From assembly GCA_902550225.1 (NCBI GenBank), contig CACCYL010000002.1, forward strand, positions 1-64,000: a stretch of DNA of 64,000 bases, read 5' to 3'. The translations under genes and the position numbers were made by a program. A model generated the notes under the pieces. That model worked only from the letters and a program-made list of their open reading frames with translations. It was not told the DNA's origin and made no database searches. This document shows, one piece after another, positions 49,508 to 58,671 of this stretch (its first letter is position 1; every line of letters begins with the position of its first letter). This DNA is from an uncultured Alphaproteobacteria bacterium. Lineage in GTDB: Bacteria > Pseudomonadota > Alphaproteobacteria > Methylaequorales > Methylaequoraceae.

Positions 49508-51679
49508 TTATCCGGCCTTTTTTAAAGATTTAATTTTGTTCTCTACGCCTAAAATAGACATTTGCTTATTATACGTTTGACCAAAATAACCTGAAATTTG
49601 TCTTAATTCTTCAAAAGAACCCTGTTGAGATATTTTCCCCTTTTCAAGCACAAAGATTTTGTTACAAAGTCGAAGATGCCAAACCCTGTTTGATACGATA
49701 ATTATCGTTCTACCAAGTGCAATATCTGATAGTGCATCGTATAATTTTATTTCACTGTCAACATCAAAACCTGTGAAAGCATCATCAAGTATCATGATAC
49801 GAGGGTTTCTAATAAGTGCTCTGGCAATTGCTAGTTTTTGTCTTAAGCCAGTTGCAAGATTTGTGGCATTTTCCTCTAAGAATGTTTCATATCCATCAGG
49901 ATAAGACTCAATTTCTTCATGTGCGAAAACTTTTTTCGCAGCCCAAGTTATCCTGTCCATGGAGGAATTTGGCATTGCACTCGCTATTGTTTCTCTTATT
50001 GTTCCTGGAAAAAAATAACTATCTGTTCCAACCAATGAAACCTGTGATCTTACATGACTAAGATCCAGTAAACGTAGATCTATATTATCCAGAGCCACGA
50101 TACCAGCCTGGGGTCTATATAGACCCTGAATTAGTTTTGCGATAGTACTTTTTCCACATCCACTTTTACCTGTAATACCAATTATCTGTCTTGGATTAAT
50201 TTCAATATCAATATCATTTAATACTTTTGTATTATCATCGTATCCAAACTCAACATTTTTAAAACTAACTTGTCCCATAAGTTGAGGTTTTTGGCCTCTG
50301 ACAGTTGTTTCGGAGTTTGCATCCACTATTCCTGATATAATCTGAAGAGATTGAACTAATTTTGTTATTTCTGTTTTAAGTGTAACTAGATCAATTATTG
50401 GCTTTGATACTCTGCCGGCAAGCATATTAAAACCTACTAAAATCCCAGCTGAAAGAGATCCAGAAAATACAAGATGCACCCCTACAAAAATAACCATTGC
50501 AGTCATAAGTTGATTTATGGTTGATGAAATATTGTTTAAAACTGCTGACTTTTTTTGCATTTCTTCATTTGCAATAATATAATTTGCTTCCAAATCTCTC
50601 CACTGATCTTTCAAATTAGGTTCAAGAGCAAGTCCCTTAACATTCTCAATTCCGTTAACAGCAACAGAAATAAATTCTTGTCTTTTTGATTCAGCCTTAC
50701 TTAAACCAGCGAGCGAATCTCTTTGTTTTTTTGAGTAAAACATTGATGCTAAAGCTCCTAATATACTAAAAGAAAACACAACAATAAATAGTAATGGGCT
50801 ATAAAAAAATAGAATGGGAACAAAAACAAGTAAACTAATTGAGTCCAGTGCTGTTGAGAAAACTTTTTGCGTCAGAAGGCTTTTGATCTGCGATATTTGG
50901 CCTGTGAATCTCAAAAAAGTAGCTGATTCTTTATGAAACCTTTGCATTGGTAAAGCAATTAATTTTTCAAAAACTTTAACTGAAAGTTTCGCCTCAACCT
51001 TTTGTGAGAAAAAATCAAGAAGATATGACTTTAAATACCCGAGTATTCCGTTAAATACATAAGCAACAACTACACCTGAAGTTATAACATATAAAGTTGA
51101 ATAAGCTTCATAGTTTACAACCTTATCCAAAACCAACATCATGAAAACAGCTGGTATAACTGCGAAAATGTTTAAAATCAAAGCTACAATTACAACTTGA
51201 AACATAACAGACTTGTTTCTAAAGGATTCACCTATTAGCCATCCAATTTTTAATTCACTGTCTTCTTCAAATTTTTTAAGTTTGGCTTTAAGAAGTATTA
51301 CTTCTCCGTTCCAGCCTTTTTTTAATTCTTTTAAATTAATTTGTTGAGGTTTCGGACTGGTAACACCAGTATCAAGACATAAAATTGACTTATCATCATC
51401 TTTTTCACCCTGAATAACTCTTAAAGCTATTATGTATCTTCCATTTTTAAGTCTTAAGATCTGTTGTTTTTTAGACAAGAGCTTTACTAGTTCCTTCTCG
51501 CTAATTTTGGTTGCTTTTGCTTTTAAATCAAAGGATTGAGCTAAGTCACACATTTCAGAGGTTCTAAGTTCTCTATCCTCAATTTGAAATCTTTCTGGAA
51601 TATCATTTGGACCAATATGAACACCTAATTGTCTTGCAACTAGAATAATTGATTTTTGAGAACCTCGCATCGCTTCCAT
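49508..51679 (-). CDS. T1SS ABC exporter with C39-like domain and degenerate NBD
   Basis: N-terminal C39-like fold without Cys, TMD, Walker A GITGKSGCGKSTIAKLIQG. Confidence 0.92.
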   Translation of the reverse strand: MEAMRGSQKSIILVARQLGVHIGPNDIPERFQIEDRELRTSEMCDLAQSFDLKAKATKISEKELVKLLSKKQQILRLKNGRYIIALRVIQGEKDDDKSILCLDTGVTSPKPQQINLKELKKGWNGEVILLKAKLKKFEEDSELKIGWLIGESFRNKSVMFQVVIVALILNIFAVIPAVFMMLVLDKVVNYEAYSTLYVITSGVVVAYVFNGILGYLKSYLLDFFSQKVEAKLSVKVFEKLIALPMQRFHKESATFLRFTGQISQIKSLLTQKVFSTALDSISLLVFVPILFFYSPLLFIVVFSFSILGALASMFYSKKQRDSLAGLSKAESKRQEFISVAVNGIENVKGLALEPNLKDQWRDLEANYIIANEEMQKKSAVLNNISSTINQLMTAMVIFVGVHLVFSGSLSAGILVGFNMLAGRVSKPIIDLVTLKTEITKLVQSLQIISGIVDANSETTVRGQKPQLMGQVSFKNVEFGYDDNTKVLNDIDIEINPRQIIGITGKSGCGKSTIAKLIQGLYRPQAGIVALDNIDLRLLDLSHVRSQVSLVGTDSYFFPGTIRETIASAMPNSSMDRITWAAKKVFAHEEIESYPDGYETFLEENATNLATGLRQKLAIARALIRNPRIMILDDAFTGFDVDSEIKLYDALSDIALGRTIIIVSNRVWHLRLCNKIFVLEKGKISQQGSFEELRQISGYFGQTYNKQMSILGVENKIKSLKKAG

Positions 51680-51711
51680 GACAATATAATATATTAATTT
51701 TTGATTTAATC

Positions 51712-51752
51712 AAAAAAAAAACCCCCTTAGAAACACCAAGAGGGTTTTTTTA
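51712..51752 (-). terminator. Intra-operon terminator/attenuator downstream of the repeat-protein gene
   Basis: Minus strand aaccctcttggtgtttctaagggggtttttttttt: stem with one G-U, then T-run. Confidence 0.75.
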
Positions 51753-51769
51753 TTTATAAAGGTATAGGT

Positions 51770-52756
51770 TTAGACTACCTCACCACCATCATTTGGATCG
51801 TCAGGAGGTGGAGGCATATCTGCGGGCATATCACCTGGCATTGGCCCTGGATCTCCCGGAGGAGGTCCTTCTGGACCTTGATGTGCTCCCGCATCGTCCA
51901 TGTGTGTATGCATGTCACCCATTCCATCCGGAGGAGGTGGAGGCATTCCATCGCCGTCCATGTCCATGCCTGGAGGAGGTCCCATTGGATCACCCGGAGG
52001 AGGTCCGCCTGGTTCTCCTGGAGGAGGTCCACCAGCTGGTCCACCTTCACCAAATAATGGATCTGGTCCTTCACCACCTGGAGGTGGTGGAGGCATTCCA
52101 TCTCCATCCATATCCATGCCTGGAGGAGGTCCATCTGGTCCCATTCCGCCTGGACCCATATCACCTGGAGGAGGTCCGTCTGGTCCGCCGGCCATATCAC
52201 CTGGAGGAGGTCCGTCTGGTCCCATTCCGCCTGGACTCATATCACCTGGAGGAGGTCCATCTGGTCCCATTCCGCCTGGACCCATATCACCTGGAGGTGG
52301 TCCGTCTGGTCCGCCGGCCATATCACCTGGAGGAGGTCCACCTTCACCTGGAGGAGGTCCATCAGGAGCTCCTGGTAAATCACCAGGAGGCGGAGGTGGA
52401 GGAGCATCAGCACCTGGTCCCATGTCAGGAACAGGAGGCATATCAGGACCAAAATCCGAACATGGTCCGTCAGGACAACCATCTAAATGGGTGTCCATAA
52501 CATCAGAGACAGCGTCAAAAGCCTCTTCTGCACTTGCACCAGGGTTTTCAGCCATAAAATCGTTGTATGCACCTTGAGCTGTGTCAGCCATATTCATCAT
52601 AACTTCGGGGGGCATACCTCCATCAGTCATAACGTCCATTGCTGCAGTCATACATTCGTCAAAACTACCTCCACCTTGCATTACGTCAAACGCAGCAGAG
52701 CCTGCAGCGTCGCCGAGATCCATAAGTTCAGGAGGCAGTGTAGTAAAATCTGCCAT
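51770..52756 (-). CDS. Pro/Gly/Asp-rich repeat protein, putative T1SS locus B substrate
   Basis: Helical acidic N-terminus then (GPGGMGPDGPPPGDM)n; between tolC and ABC genes; RBS aaaggaatt upstream. Confidence 0.85.
   Translation of the reverse strand: MADFTTLPPELMDLGDAAGSAAFDVMQGGGSFDECMTAAMDVMTDGGMPPEVMMNMADTAQGAYNDFMAENPGASAEEAFDAVSDVMDTHLDGCPDGPCSDFGPDMPPVPDMGPGADAPPPPPPGDLPGAPDGPPPGEGGPPPGDMAGGPDGPPPGDMGPGGMGPDGPPPGDMSPGGMGPDGPPPGDMAGGPDGPPPGDMGPGGMGPDGPPPGMDMDGDGMPPPPPGGEGPDPLFGEGGPAGGPPPGEPGGPPPGDPMGPPPGMDMDGDGMPPPPPDGMGDMHTHMDDAGAHQGPEGPPPGDPGPMPGDMPADMPPPPDDPNDGGEVV
52090..52340 (-). repeat. ~45-bp tandem coding repeat (GPGGMGPDGPPPGDM)
   Basis: cccatatcacctggaggaggtccgtctggtcccattccgcctgga iterated. 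Confidence 0.85.
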
Positions 52757-52868
52757 AATAAATTCCTTTATTAAATTGTAAGATTAAATTGTGTTAATAC
52801 TTTAAAAAGTCGATACAGTCTATTTTAATCATATTTTATTTTTCAATTTAAGCAAGCTTTAATTAATT

Positions 52869-54194
52869 TTATTTTTCAATTGTTTCAAAGTTTAAAATTC
52901 CGCATAATTTTAATAATTCAAAGGATGAAATAATAAGTTGATATTGTGCGTTTACTAAATTTGATTCAGAATCTGTTAATTCTTTTTGTGCATCTAGAAT
53001 TTCCAATGTTGTTCTGGTACCAACACTAGCTTCTTTAGTTACTCCCTCAACTGCCATTAAATTTGACTCAACTGAAACCTCAAGGGAATCTATACTTGAT
53101 TTGGAACTTTGTATTTTCTTCCATGCCGAATTAATTTGAAATTGTAAGTCAAGTTTTTTTGTCTCGATGGATTTAATAACTGAAAGTGCAGAATCTTTTG
53201 ATTTTTCTAAATTTAACAAATTATGTCCTTTGTTAAACAATGGAACCGTAACATTGGCAGTTACTGAGTATGAATCTGTTCTTTCAACTGTCCTTGATGG
53301 ATCAAGTGATTTTCCTACTGAACCAGACAAAGAAAATTCTGGTGCAAAATTTAAATTATTTTTTCTTACATCCAATTTTGAGTTTATAAGTTGTAATTTT
53401 AATTTTCTATAATCTGGGTTCTTTTCCAAACCTGTTTGTATTGAATCTTCCAAAGATTTTGGAAGTTTTGGTATTTGCCCAAATTTTAACCAATCTTTTG
53501 GATTGGCGTCGACAATTTGGGCATTATTGGAATCAAACCATTTGATATCTGGAGCTCTACCGACAATAGTTTTAAAATCAGAAATTGAAATTTCTAAGTT
53601 ATTTTCAGCTTCTATTCTCTTTGAAGTAGCACCTGCTAATCTTGCTTTAGCTTGAAAAACGTCAGTTTTAGTAACGTCTTTAAATTCGAATCGCTTTTCA
53701 GCAGCATTTAGTTTTTTTTCAAGAGTTTCTTCGTTCCTTTTTGAAACATCTAAAAGAAAATAATCCTTTAAGACAGTATAATAAGCTCTACTAGCTTTAA
53801 ACAAAACATCTTGGACTGTGGCATAAAAGGTTAACTTTGCGATGTTCAAGTTATTTTTAGCTTGCTTGAAATTTATAGCTTTTGTGTAACCTAGAGGTTG
53901 AGATAAATCTACGTCGAACGTAGTTGGGTTGAAAGCGCTATCATTAATTCTAGATGTATCGGGATTACTTTTTGTAATTTTCCTTCCTTGTGAAGCTGAA
54001 AAATCAAGGGATGGAAGAAAATCTGTTTTTGAAATTTTTAAATCTTTTTCTGAAATTTTTAGTTCAGTTTTACTTTTTTCAATGTCTGGATAAAACTTAT
54101 ATGCATCTTTCAAAACATTGGAGAGTTCTTCAGAAATTGAAATAACGGGAAAAAATATCAATGCTAAGATAACCAGATTTAATTTGGATTTCAC
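52869..54194 (-). CDS. TolC-family outer membrane protein (T1SS locus B)
   Basis: Signal peptide; TolC-like duplication; NQARLAGATSKRIEAENNL-type helices, GTRTTLEILDAQKELTDSESNLVNAQY. Confidence 0.92.
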   Translation of the reverse strand: MKSKLNLVILALIFFPVISISEELSNVLKDAYKFYPDIEKSKTELKISEKDLKISKTDFLPSLDFSASQGRKITKSNPDTSRINDSAFNPTTFDVDLSQPLGYTKAINFKQAKNNLNIAKLTFYATVQDVLFKASRAYYTVLKDYFLLDVSKRNEETLEKKLNAAEKRFEFKDVTKTDVFQAKARLAGATSKRIEAENNLEISISDFKTIVGRAPDIKWFDSNNAQIVDANPKDWLKFGQIPKLPKSLEDSIQTGLEKNPDYRKLKLQLINSKLDVRKNNLNFAPEFSLSGSVGKSLDPSRTVERTDSYSVTANVTVPLFNKGHNLLNLEKSKDSALSVIKSIETKKLDLQFQINSAWKKIQSSKSSIDSLEVSVESNLMAVEGVTKEASVGTRTTLEILDAQKELTDSESNLVNAQYQLIISSFELLKLCGILNFETIEK

Positions 54195-54321
54195 TTCTAA
54201 ATTTCCATTTCCTCAAAAATAAACTAATATTAAAGTAACTTCTAATTAACAACAACATTTAAAAGAAAAATTTAAATTTTTCGCTTTTCATTCACCAATT
54301 CATATATTATAAGCAGACTAT

Positions 54322-54398
<77 letters not shown>

Positions 54399-54444
54399 TT
54401 AAGTTTTTGGAAAGCATTGATATTGACCTTTATGGGAGAAAGTT

Positions 54445-55053
54445 ATGTTTAAAAACTATTTTGTGGCAATTTTTATTACAGTAATTGGATTTTCTGCTTT
54501 TGCAAACGACTATTATAAAGCTCTAGAGCTTTTCAATAAAAAAATGATTGAACAATCTATCATCCACTTTAAGAAAGTTGCTGAAGACGAGAATCATGAA
54601 AAAAGAAGTGATGCAATGTTTAATATTGCTCTTATTTATGATAATGGTTTTGGAATTCAAACTGATAAAACTAGAGCACTATATTACTATGAATCTGCTT
54701 CAGAACTTTCAAACAAGTATGCTCTATTCAATCTGGGTTGGATGTATTATAATGGCGAGAACGTAAATAAAGACGTTTTCAAGGCATTCGAATTATATAA
54801 AATGTCGTCAGACTTTGGTCATCCAAGAGCTATGTATAATTTAGCTAATATGCATTTTACAGGAACAGGAACAGTTAAAGATTTAAAGATGGCTTATAAA
54901 TTATTTTTAAAATCAAAGATGCACGGAATCAAAGAAAGTGAATATTTTATTGAACAAATTGAAATTTCTTTAAATCCTGAGGAGTTAAATCTACTTAATA
55001 GAGAGTTTGAATCATTGATAGAAAAAAAAATTGTTTTACCTCCTATAAATTAA
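54445..55053 (+). CDS. Sel1-like repeat secreted protein
   Basis: AMFNIALIYDNGFGIQTDKTRALYYYESA, ALFNLGWMYYNGENVNKDVFKAFELYKMS repeats. Confidence 0.88.
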   Translation: MFKNYFVAIFITVIGFSAFANDYYKALELFNKKMIEQSIIHFKKVAEDENHEKRSDAMFNIALIYDNGFGIQTDKTRALYYYESASELSNKYALFNLGWMYYNGENVNKDVFKAFELYKMSSDFGHPRAMYNLANMHFTGTGTVKDLKMAYKLFLKSKMHGIKESEYFIEQIEISLNPEELNLLNREFESLIEKKIVLPPIN

Positions 55054-55207
55054 ACAGATATTTTACTAATACTAGTATTAAGTAAAATGAAATTAGGAAG
55101 CATAAAATAACTACTGAAAACTTATTTTTTTTTAGCTTTATAAAAAATTTATAAGTAAGGTATGTATCAATAATTGCAAGTATGAATGCTAAAAGATAGA
55201 TATTCAT
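55043..55207 (-). CDS. hypothetical small membrane protein (54 aa, absent from ORF track)
   Basis: MNIYLLAFILAIIDTYLTYKFFIKLKKNKFSVVILCFLISFYLILVLVKYLFNL*; two TM segments. Confidence 0.45.
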   Translation of the reverse strand: MNIYLLAFILAIIDTYLTYKFFIKLKKNKFSVVILCFLISFYLILVLVKYLFNL

Positions 55208-55296
55208 GAAACGAATAAACAATATTTTGAAAATAAATTTTTATAAATATAGTAGAATGTTATATTTATATTACTTCCTCCCCAATATTAGTCATA

Positions 55297-55329
55297 AAAA
55301 GGCGTTTTTTTCTAAAAACGCCTTTTTAT
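55297..55329. terminator. Bidirectional terminator
   Basis: aaaaaggcgttttt-ttct-aaaaacgccttttt. Confidence 0.85.
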
Positions 55330-55644
55330 TTTCTCACAGTCATAACGCTTAATAAATTGATCTTTGTATGTTATCCATTTGTTAGTGGAAATATTGAAGG
55401 TGCTCCTAGTGTTAAAAATATCATTATTAAAAATGATTTCATTTCTGCCAAATAAAACCACATTATCAAAAACACCCCCCGAATAATTTACAATAGTCTG
55501 ATCTTTTAAGTTAACAATTTTTGAAAAGTCTCTGCTCAAACCTATGTCTAAGGAGGAATTTATTTCTGAACATACAAGTTTAAAGTCTTGGCTTATTGAA
55601 GACTTGTTAAATAATAAAATTATAATTGTCAAAATTTTAATCAT
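55312..55644 (-). CDS. hypothetical secreted protein
   Basis: Signal peptide; 110 aa. Confidence 0.6.
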   Translation of the reverse strand: MIKILTIIILLFNKSSISQDFKLVCSEINSSLDIGLSRDFSKIVNLKDQTIVNYSGGVFDNVVLFGRNEIIFNNDIFNTRSTFNISTNKWITYKDQFIKRYDCEKIKRRF

Positions 55645-55656
55645 ATTTTTATAACT

Positions 55657-55733
55657 TGGCGACCCCGGTACGATTCGAACGTACGACCTACTGCTTAGAA
55701 GGCAGTTGCTCTATCCAGCTGAGCTACGGGGCC
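55657..55733 (-). tRNA. tRNA-Arg(TCT), CCA encoded
   Basis: Reverse complement ggccccgtagctcagctggatagagcaactgccttctaagcagtaggtcgtacgttcgaatcgtaccggggtcgcca. Confidence 0.95.
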
Positions 55734-55800
55734 CGCTAGATCTATTTATACATAAAGATACTAGAGATTGAAATATTTCTTTTTTTTTTACTTTATTATT

Positions 55801-56682
55801 TTAAATACTAATGTTTTTCTTTAATTTTCTTTTGATTTTATCATATTTTCTTTTAATTCTAGTAATGTATGAAGGATACATAACATTATTATTCAACAAA
55901 CATTTGTACATTTTATTAGTCAGAGAATCAGAGAGGTTTGGACGTAGAATATTAAAATAATTAATTTTTTTTTTTATTAGATTTAACTTTTTCTTTACAT
56001 CTATTTTTTTTAAATTTTTATAAGACTCTAATTCCGCATTACACCACAAAAACCTAAGTTCGTAACGTGAGTTTATTTTACTGTAAATTATAATTTTTGG
56101 TTTTTCTAACTTACTTGAACCAGATCCGGACAATTTATCATTAATTTGATCAATATAATCTATCGAATTTTCAATGTATTTTAATGCAACTTTTTTTTCA
56201 CGATAATATTTCTGTTCGATATTCTTTGCATCTTTTCCCATCACATTATTGAAAGGATCAAAAGAATTTATTTCTATACTATCTTTAAATTTTATTTTGA
56301 TTTGCTTTATGTTACTTTCTTTTGCACTCAAATTGAAACACTTGATTATATCTGGGTGAGAGAGATCAGGTTTTATAACTGAAATTTTTGAATAAAAATT
56401 CTTCATCGCATTTAATACATTTAAAACATCTTTTTTTTCTATATTTGTTTGAGATCTTATAATTTTTTTTGACCATCTAAGGTGAACATGAAAAAGATTT
56501 GACATGAAATTTGAAGTCTCCCAATGAATGGACTTCTTCTGTTTAGAAAATATCTGGAAAAAAAAATTCTTTTCTTGAAATTTATTCCACTCTTCAATAG
56601 AAATTTGAATATCTTTTAACGCTTGTTCTTTGTATGGTCTTAAAAAATTACCTTTTTTGTGATTTTGAAGAATGTTTGTCAT
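55801..56682 (-). CDS. hypothetical protein
   Basis: 293-aa ORF. Confidence 0.6.
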   Translation of the reverse strand: MTNILQNHKKGNFLRPYKEQALKDIQISIEEWNKFQEKNFFFQIFSKQKKSIHWETSNFMSNLFHVHLRWSKKIIRSQTNIEKKDVLNVLNAMKNFYSKISVIKPDLSHPDIIKCFNLSAKESNIKQIKIKFKDSIEINSFDPFNNVMGKDAKNIEQKYYREKKVALKYIENSIDYIDQINDKLSGSGSSKLEKPKIIIYSKINSRYELRFLWCNAELESYKNLKKIDVKKKLNLIKKKINYFNILRPNLSDSLTNKMYKCLLNNNVMYPSYITRIKRKYDKIKRKLKKNISI

Positions 56683-56968
56683 TTTTTTTTCTCATTATGA
56701 ATACTGGAAATAATGTTATAAACGAAATCACAAGTGAAGCTATTAAAATAACAATCATCCAGTATGTGGTTACAATTTTTTCACAAAGATCTTTATTCGT
56801 TATAACGAAATCCTCGCTACATTTTTCGTAGTTATTGAATAAGTGATGTATAAGTTTTGTATCTGAAAAGTAAATTAGGTTAATTAAGTATCCAAAAGAA
56901 ATTAAAAAGAGCGTAAGAAAAATAATGCCTATCAAAAATAGAAAGAGTCTCAGAAGGAAAAAAATCAT
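56648..56968 (-). CDS. hypothetical membrane protein
   Basis: Two TM segments; overlaps next ORF. Confidence 0.55.
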   Translation of the reverse strand: MIFFLLRLFLFLIGIIFLTLFLISFGYLINLIYFSDTKLIHHLFNNYEKCSEDFVITNKDLCEKIVTTYWMIVILIASLVISFITLFPVFIMRKKNDKHSSKSQKR

Positions 56969-56991
56969 CTTATTTTAATATGAATATGTTA

Positions 56992-57579
56992 CTAATTTTT
57001 GATTTTATATTCTAATTCATTGACATGTCTTTGAAATCTATCTTTTAGTGTTTTATGATTTTTTAAGAATTTTTTTAATTTATTACAGAGTGTTTTGTAG
57101 TACCACAAAATATCGTTCGTTGTTTGTACATGATTTTTCCATAATTTTTTTCCAATTTTATTATGATCATTTATCATACAGCTAACGCTATGTAGTTTAT
57201 CACATAAAATTACAAAAAGAGAAGATTGAGATTTTTTCTGAATAGTTTCCAAATATTCTTTTTTTTTTTCAAGCCATTGATCATTCTGGTTGTCTAATTC
57301 TTCGTAATCAGAACACTGCTTTACTATGTTAAAAACTTTAACACCGAATTTCTTTTTTATAAAATTTGACTTTTTATTTATATCTTCCAACTCAAAATAA
57401 TCGTGAATTAATGCTGCAATTGCTTCATCGGTATTTCCATTATTTTCTATTATCAAATTACTAACTGAAGACAAATAATTAAAATATGGAAATTTAATTC
57501 CTTTTCTGTATTTATGCCTATAAAAATTATATGAAAAGTCCAATGCTCTTTTGTATTGAATTAGGTCTAATTTCCCCAT
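56992..57579 (-). CDS. HD hydrolase, SpoT/Mesh1-like (putative)
   Basis: AALIHDYFELED...FVILCDKLHSVSCM spacing resembles the (p)ppGpp hydrolase HD domain. Confidence 0.6.
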   Translation of the reverse strand: MGKLDLIQYKRALDFSYNFYRHKYRKGIKFPYFNYLSSVSNLIIENNGNTDEAIAALIHDYFELEDINKKSNFIKKKFGVKVFNIVKQCSDYEELDNQNDQWLEKKKEYLETIQKKSQSSLFVILCDKLHSVSCMINDHNKIGKKLWKNHVQTTNDILWYYKTLCNKLKKFLKNHKTLKDRFQRHVNELEYKIKN

Positions 57580-57648
57580 GTTATAACTAAATGTTTAAAA
57601 GATTATAATTTATTGTTCAGAAGAGTAATATCAGCATTGCGAATCTTT

Positions 57649-58665
57649 TTAAATGTTTTTGTAAAAATTATTTAAAGTTTCAATGTGTGTTACAGCTGCT
57701 TTTGCATTACCTACAATATTGTAACCTCCCTCTAAAATAGACAGAATTCTTCCATTACAGTGGTTTTCTGCTATTTGGAGCACAATTGTTGTTAGTGTTT
57801 TAAATCCTTTATCTGAAATGTCAAAGCAACCAAGAGGATCATCCTTTCTACTATCAAATCCAGCAGATATTAAAATAAAATCAGGTTTAAAAATATTTGC
57901 TTTTTTTACTAATATATTTTCATAAGTACTTACGATTTTTTTATCAGTTGTACCGCAAGGAAAGTGAATATTAACATTATACCCTTTACCTTTTCCACTT
58001 CCTGTTCTGTCAGGCGATCCAGTTCTTGGATAGGCGTTTGCATCATGAGTTGAAAAGAAAAGAACTGAAGGATCTTTATAAAAGAATGCTTCTGTTGAAT
58101 TCCCATGATGATAGTCCCAATCAATGATAAGTACTCTCTTTAATTTATATTTATTTTGTATATATTTAGCTGATATTGCAACATGATTATAAAAACAAAA
58201 TCCTTCATGTTTACCAGTATTTAGTGCATGATGTCCAGGTGGACGCACTGCACAAAAAATATTTTTATGCTTGTTTTTCATAATTTCATCTATACCTTGC
58301 AAACATCCTTTAACTGCTGTTAGTGAAGATTTCTCACCAATTGGATACTTACGCTTTAAAGACTTAATATGATAATTTGAATGTATAGTCTTTAACCAAT
58401 TTTTTTCTTTTGTTTCAAGATTGATTTCACGAATCAAAGTTCCTAATTTTTTTTTTTCAAGTAATTTTATTAATTCTATAATCCTTTCGGATTTCTCTGG
58501 ATGATCAATTGAGATTAAATGATTTAGTACAATATCGTGTGTCAAAACTCCGGTTTGATTCCGTTGTTTAAAATTTGCAAATAAATTATTAAAAATCTTT
58601 ATTTTGAAAAAGAAAATAAAAATAGTATAAAAAGAAAATAGCAGAAATTTTCTTTTTTTTTTCAT
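57649..58665 (-). CDS. histone deacetylase family protein
   Basis: AVRPPGHHALNTGKHEGFCFYNHVAISA, VLIIDWDYHHGN, LISAGFDSRKDDPLG, LEGGYN. Confidence 0.95.
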   Translation of the reverse strand: MKKKRKFLLFSFYTIFIFFFKIKIFNNLFANFKQRNQTGVLTHDIVLNHLISIDHPEKSERIIELIKLLEKKKLGTLIREINLETKEKNWLKTIHSNYHIKSLKRKYPIGEKSSLTAVKGCLQGIDEIMKNKHKNIFCAVRPPGHHALNTGKHEGFCFYNHVAISAKYIQNKYKLKRVLIIDWDYHHGNSTEAFFYKDPSVLFFSTHDANAYPRTGSPDRTGSGKGKGYNVNIHFPCGTTDKKIVSTYENILVKKANIFKPDFILISAGFDSRKDDPLGCFDISDKGFKTLTTIVLQIAENHCNGRILSILEGGYNIVGNAKAAVTHIETLNNFYKNI

Positions 58666-58671
58666 GTGAAA

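Noticed and set aside
51775-52577. ORFs 51793..52500 +, 51900..52577 + and 51775..52200 -
   Set aside because: Shadow frames of the 45-bp repeats in 51770..52756; no domain and no start/RBS context.
27842-54194. Integrated mobile element or prophage
   Set aside because: No integrase, transposase, att repeats or phage structural genes seen; the block could still be horizontally acquired but nothing here proves it.
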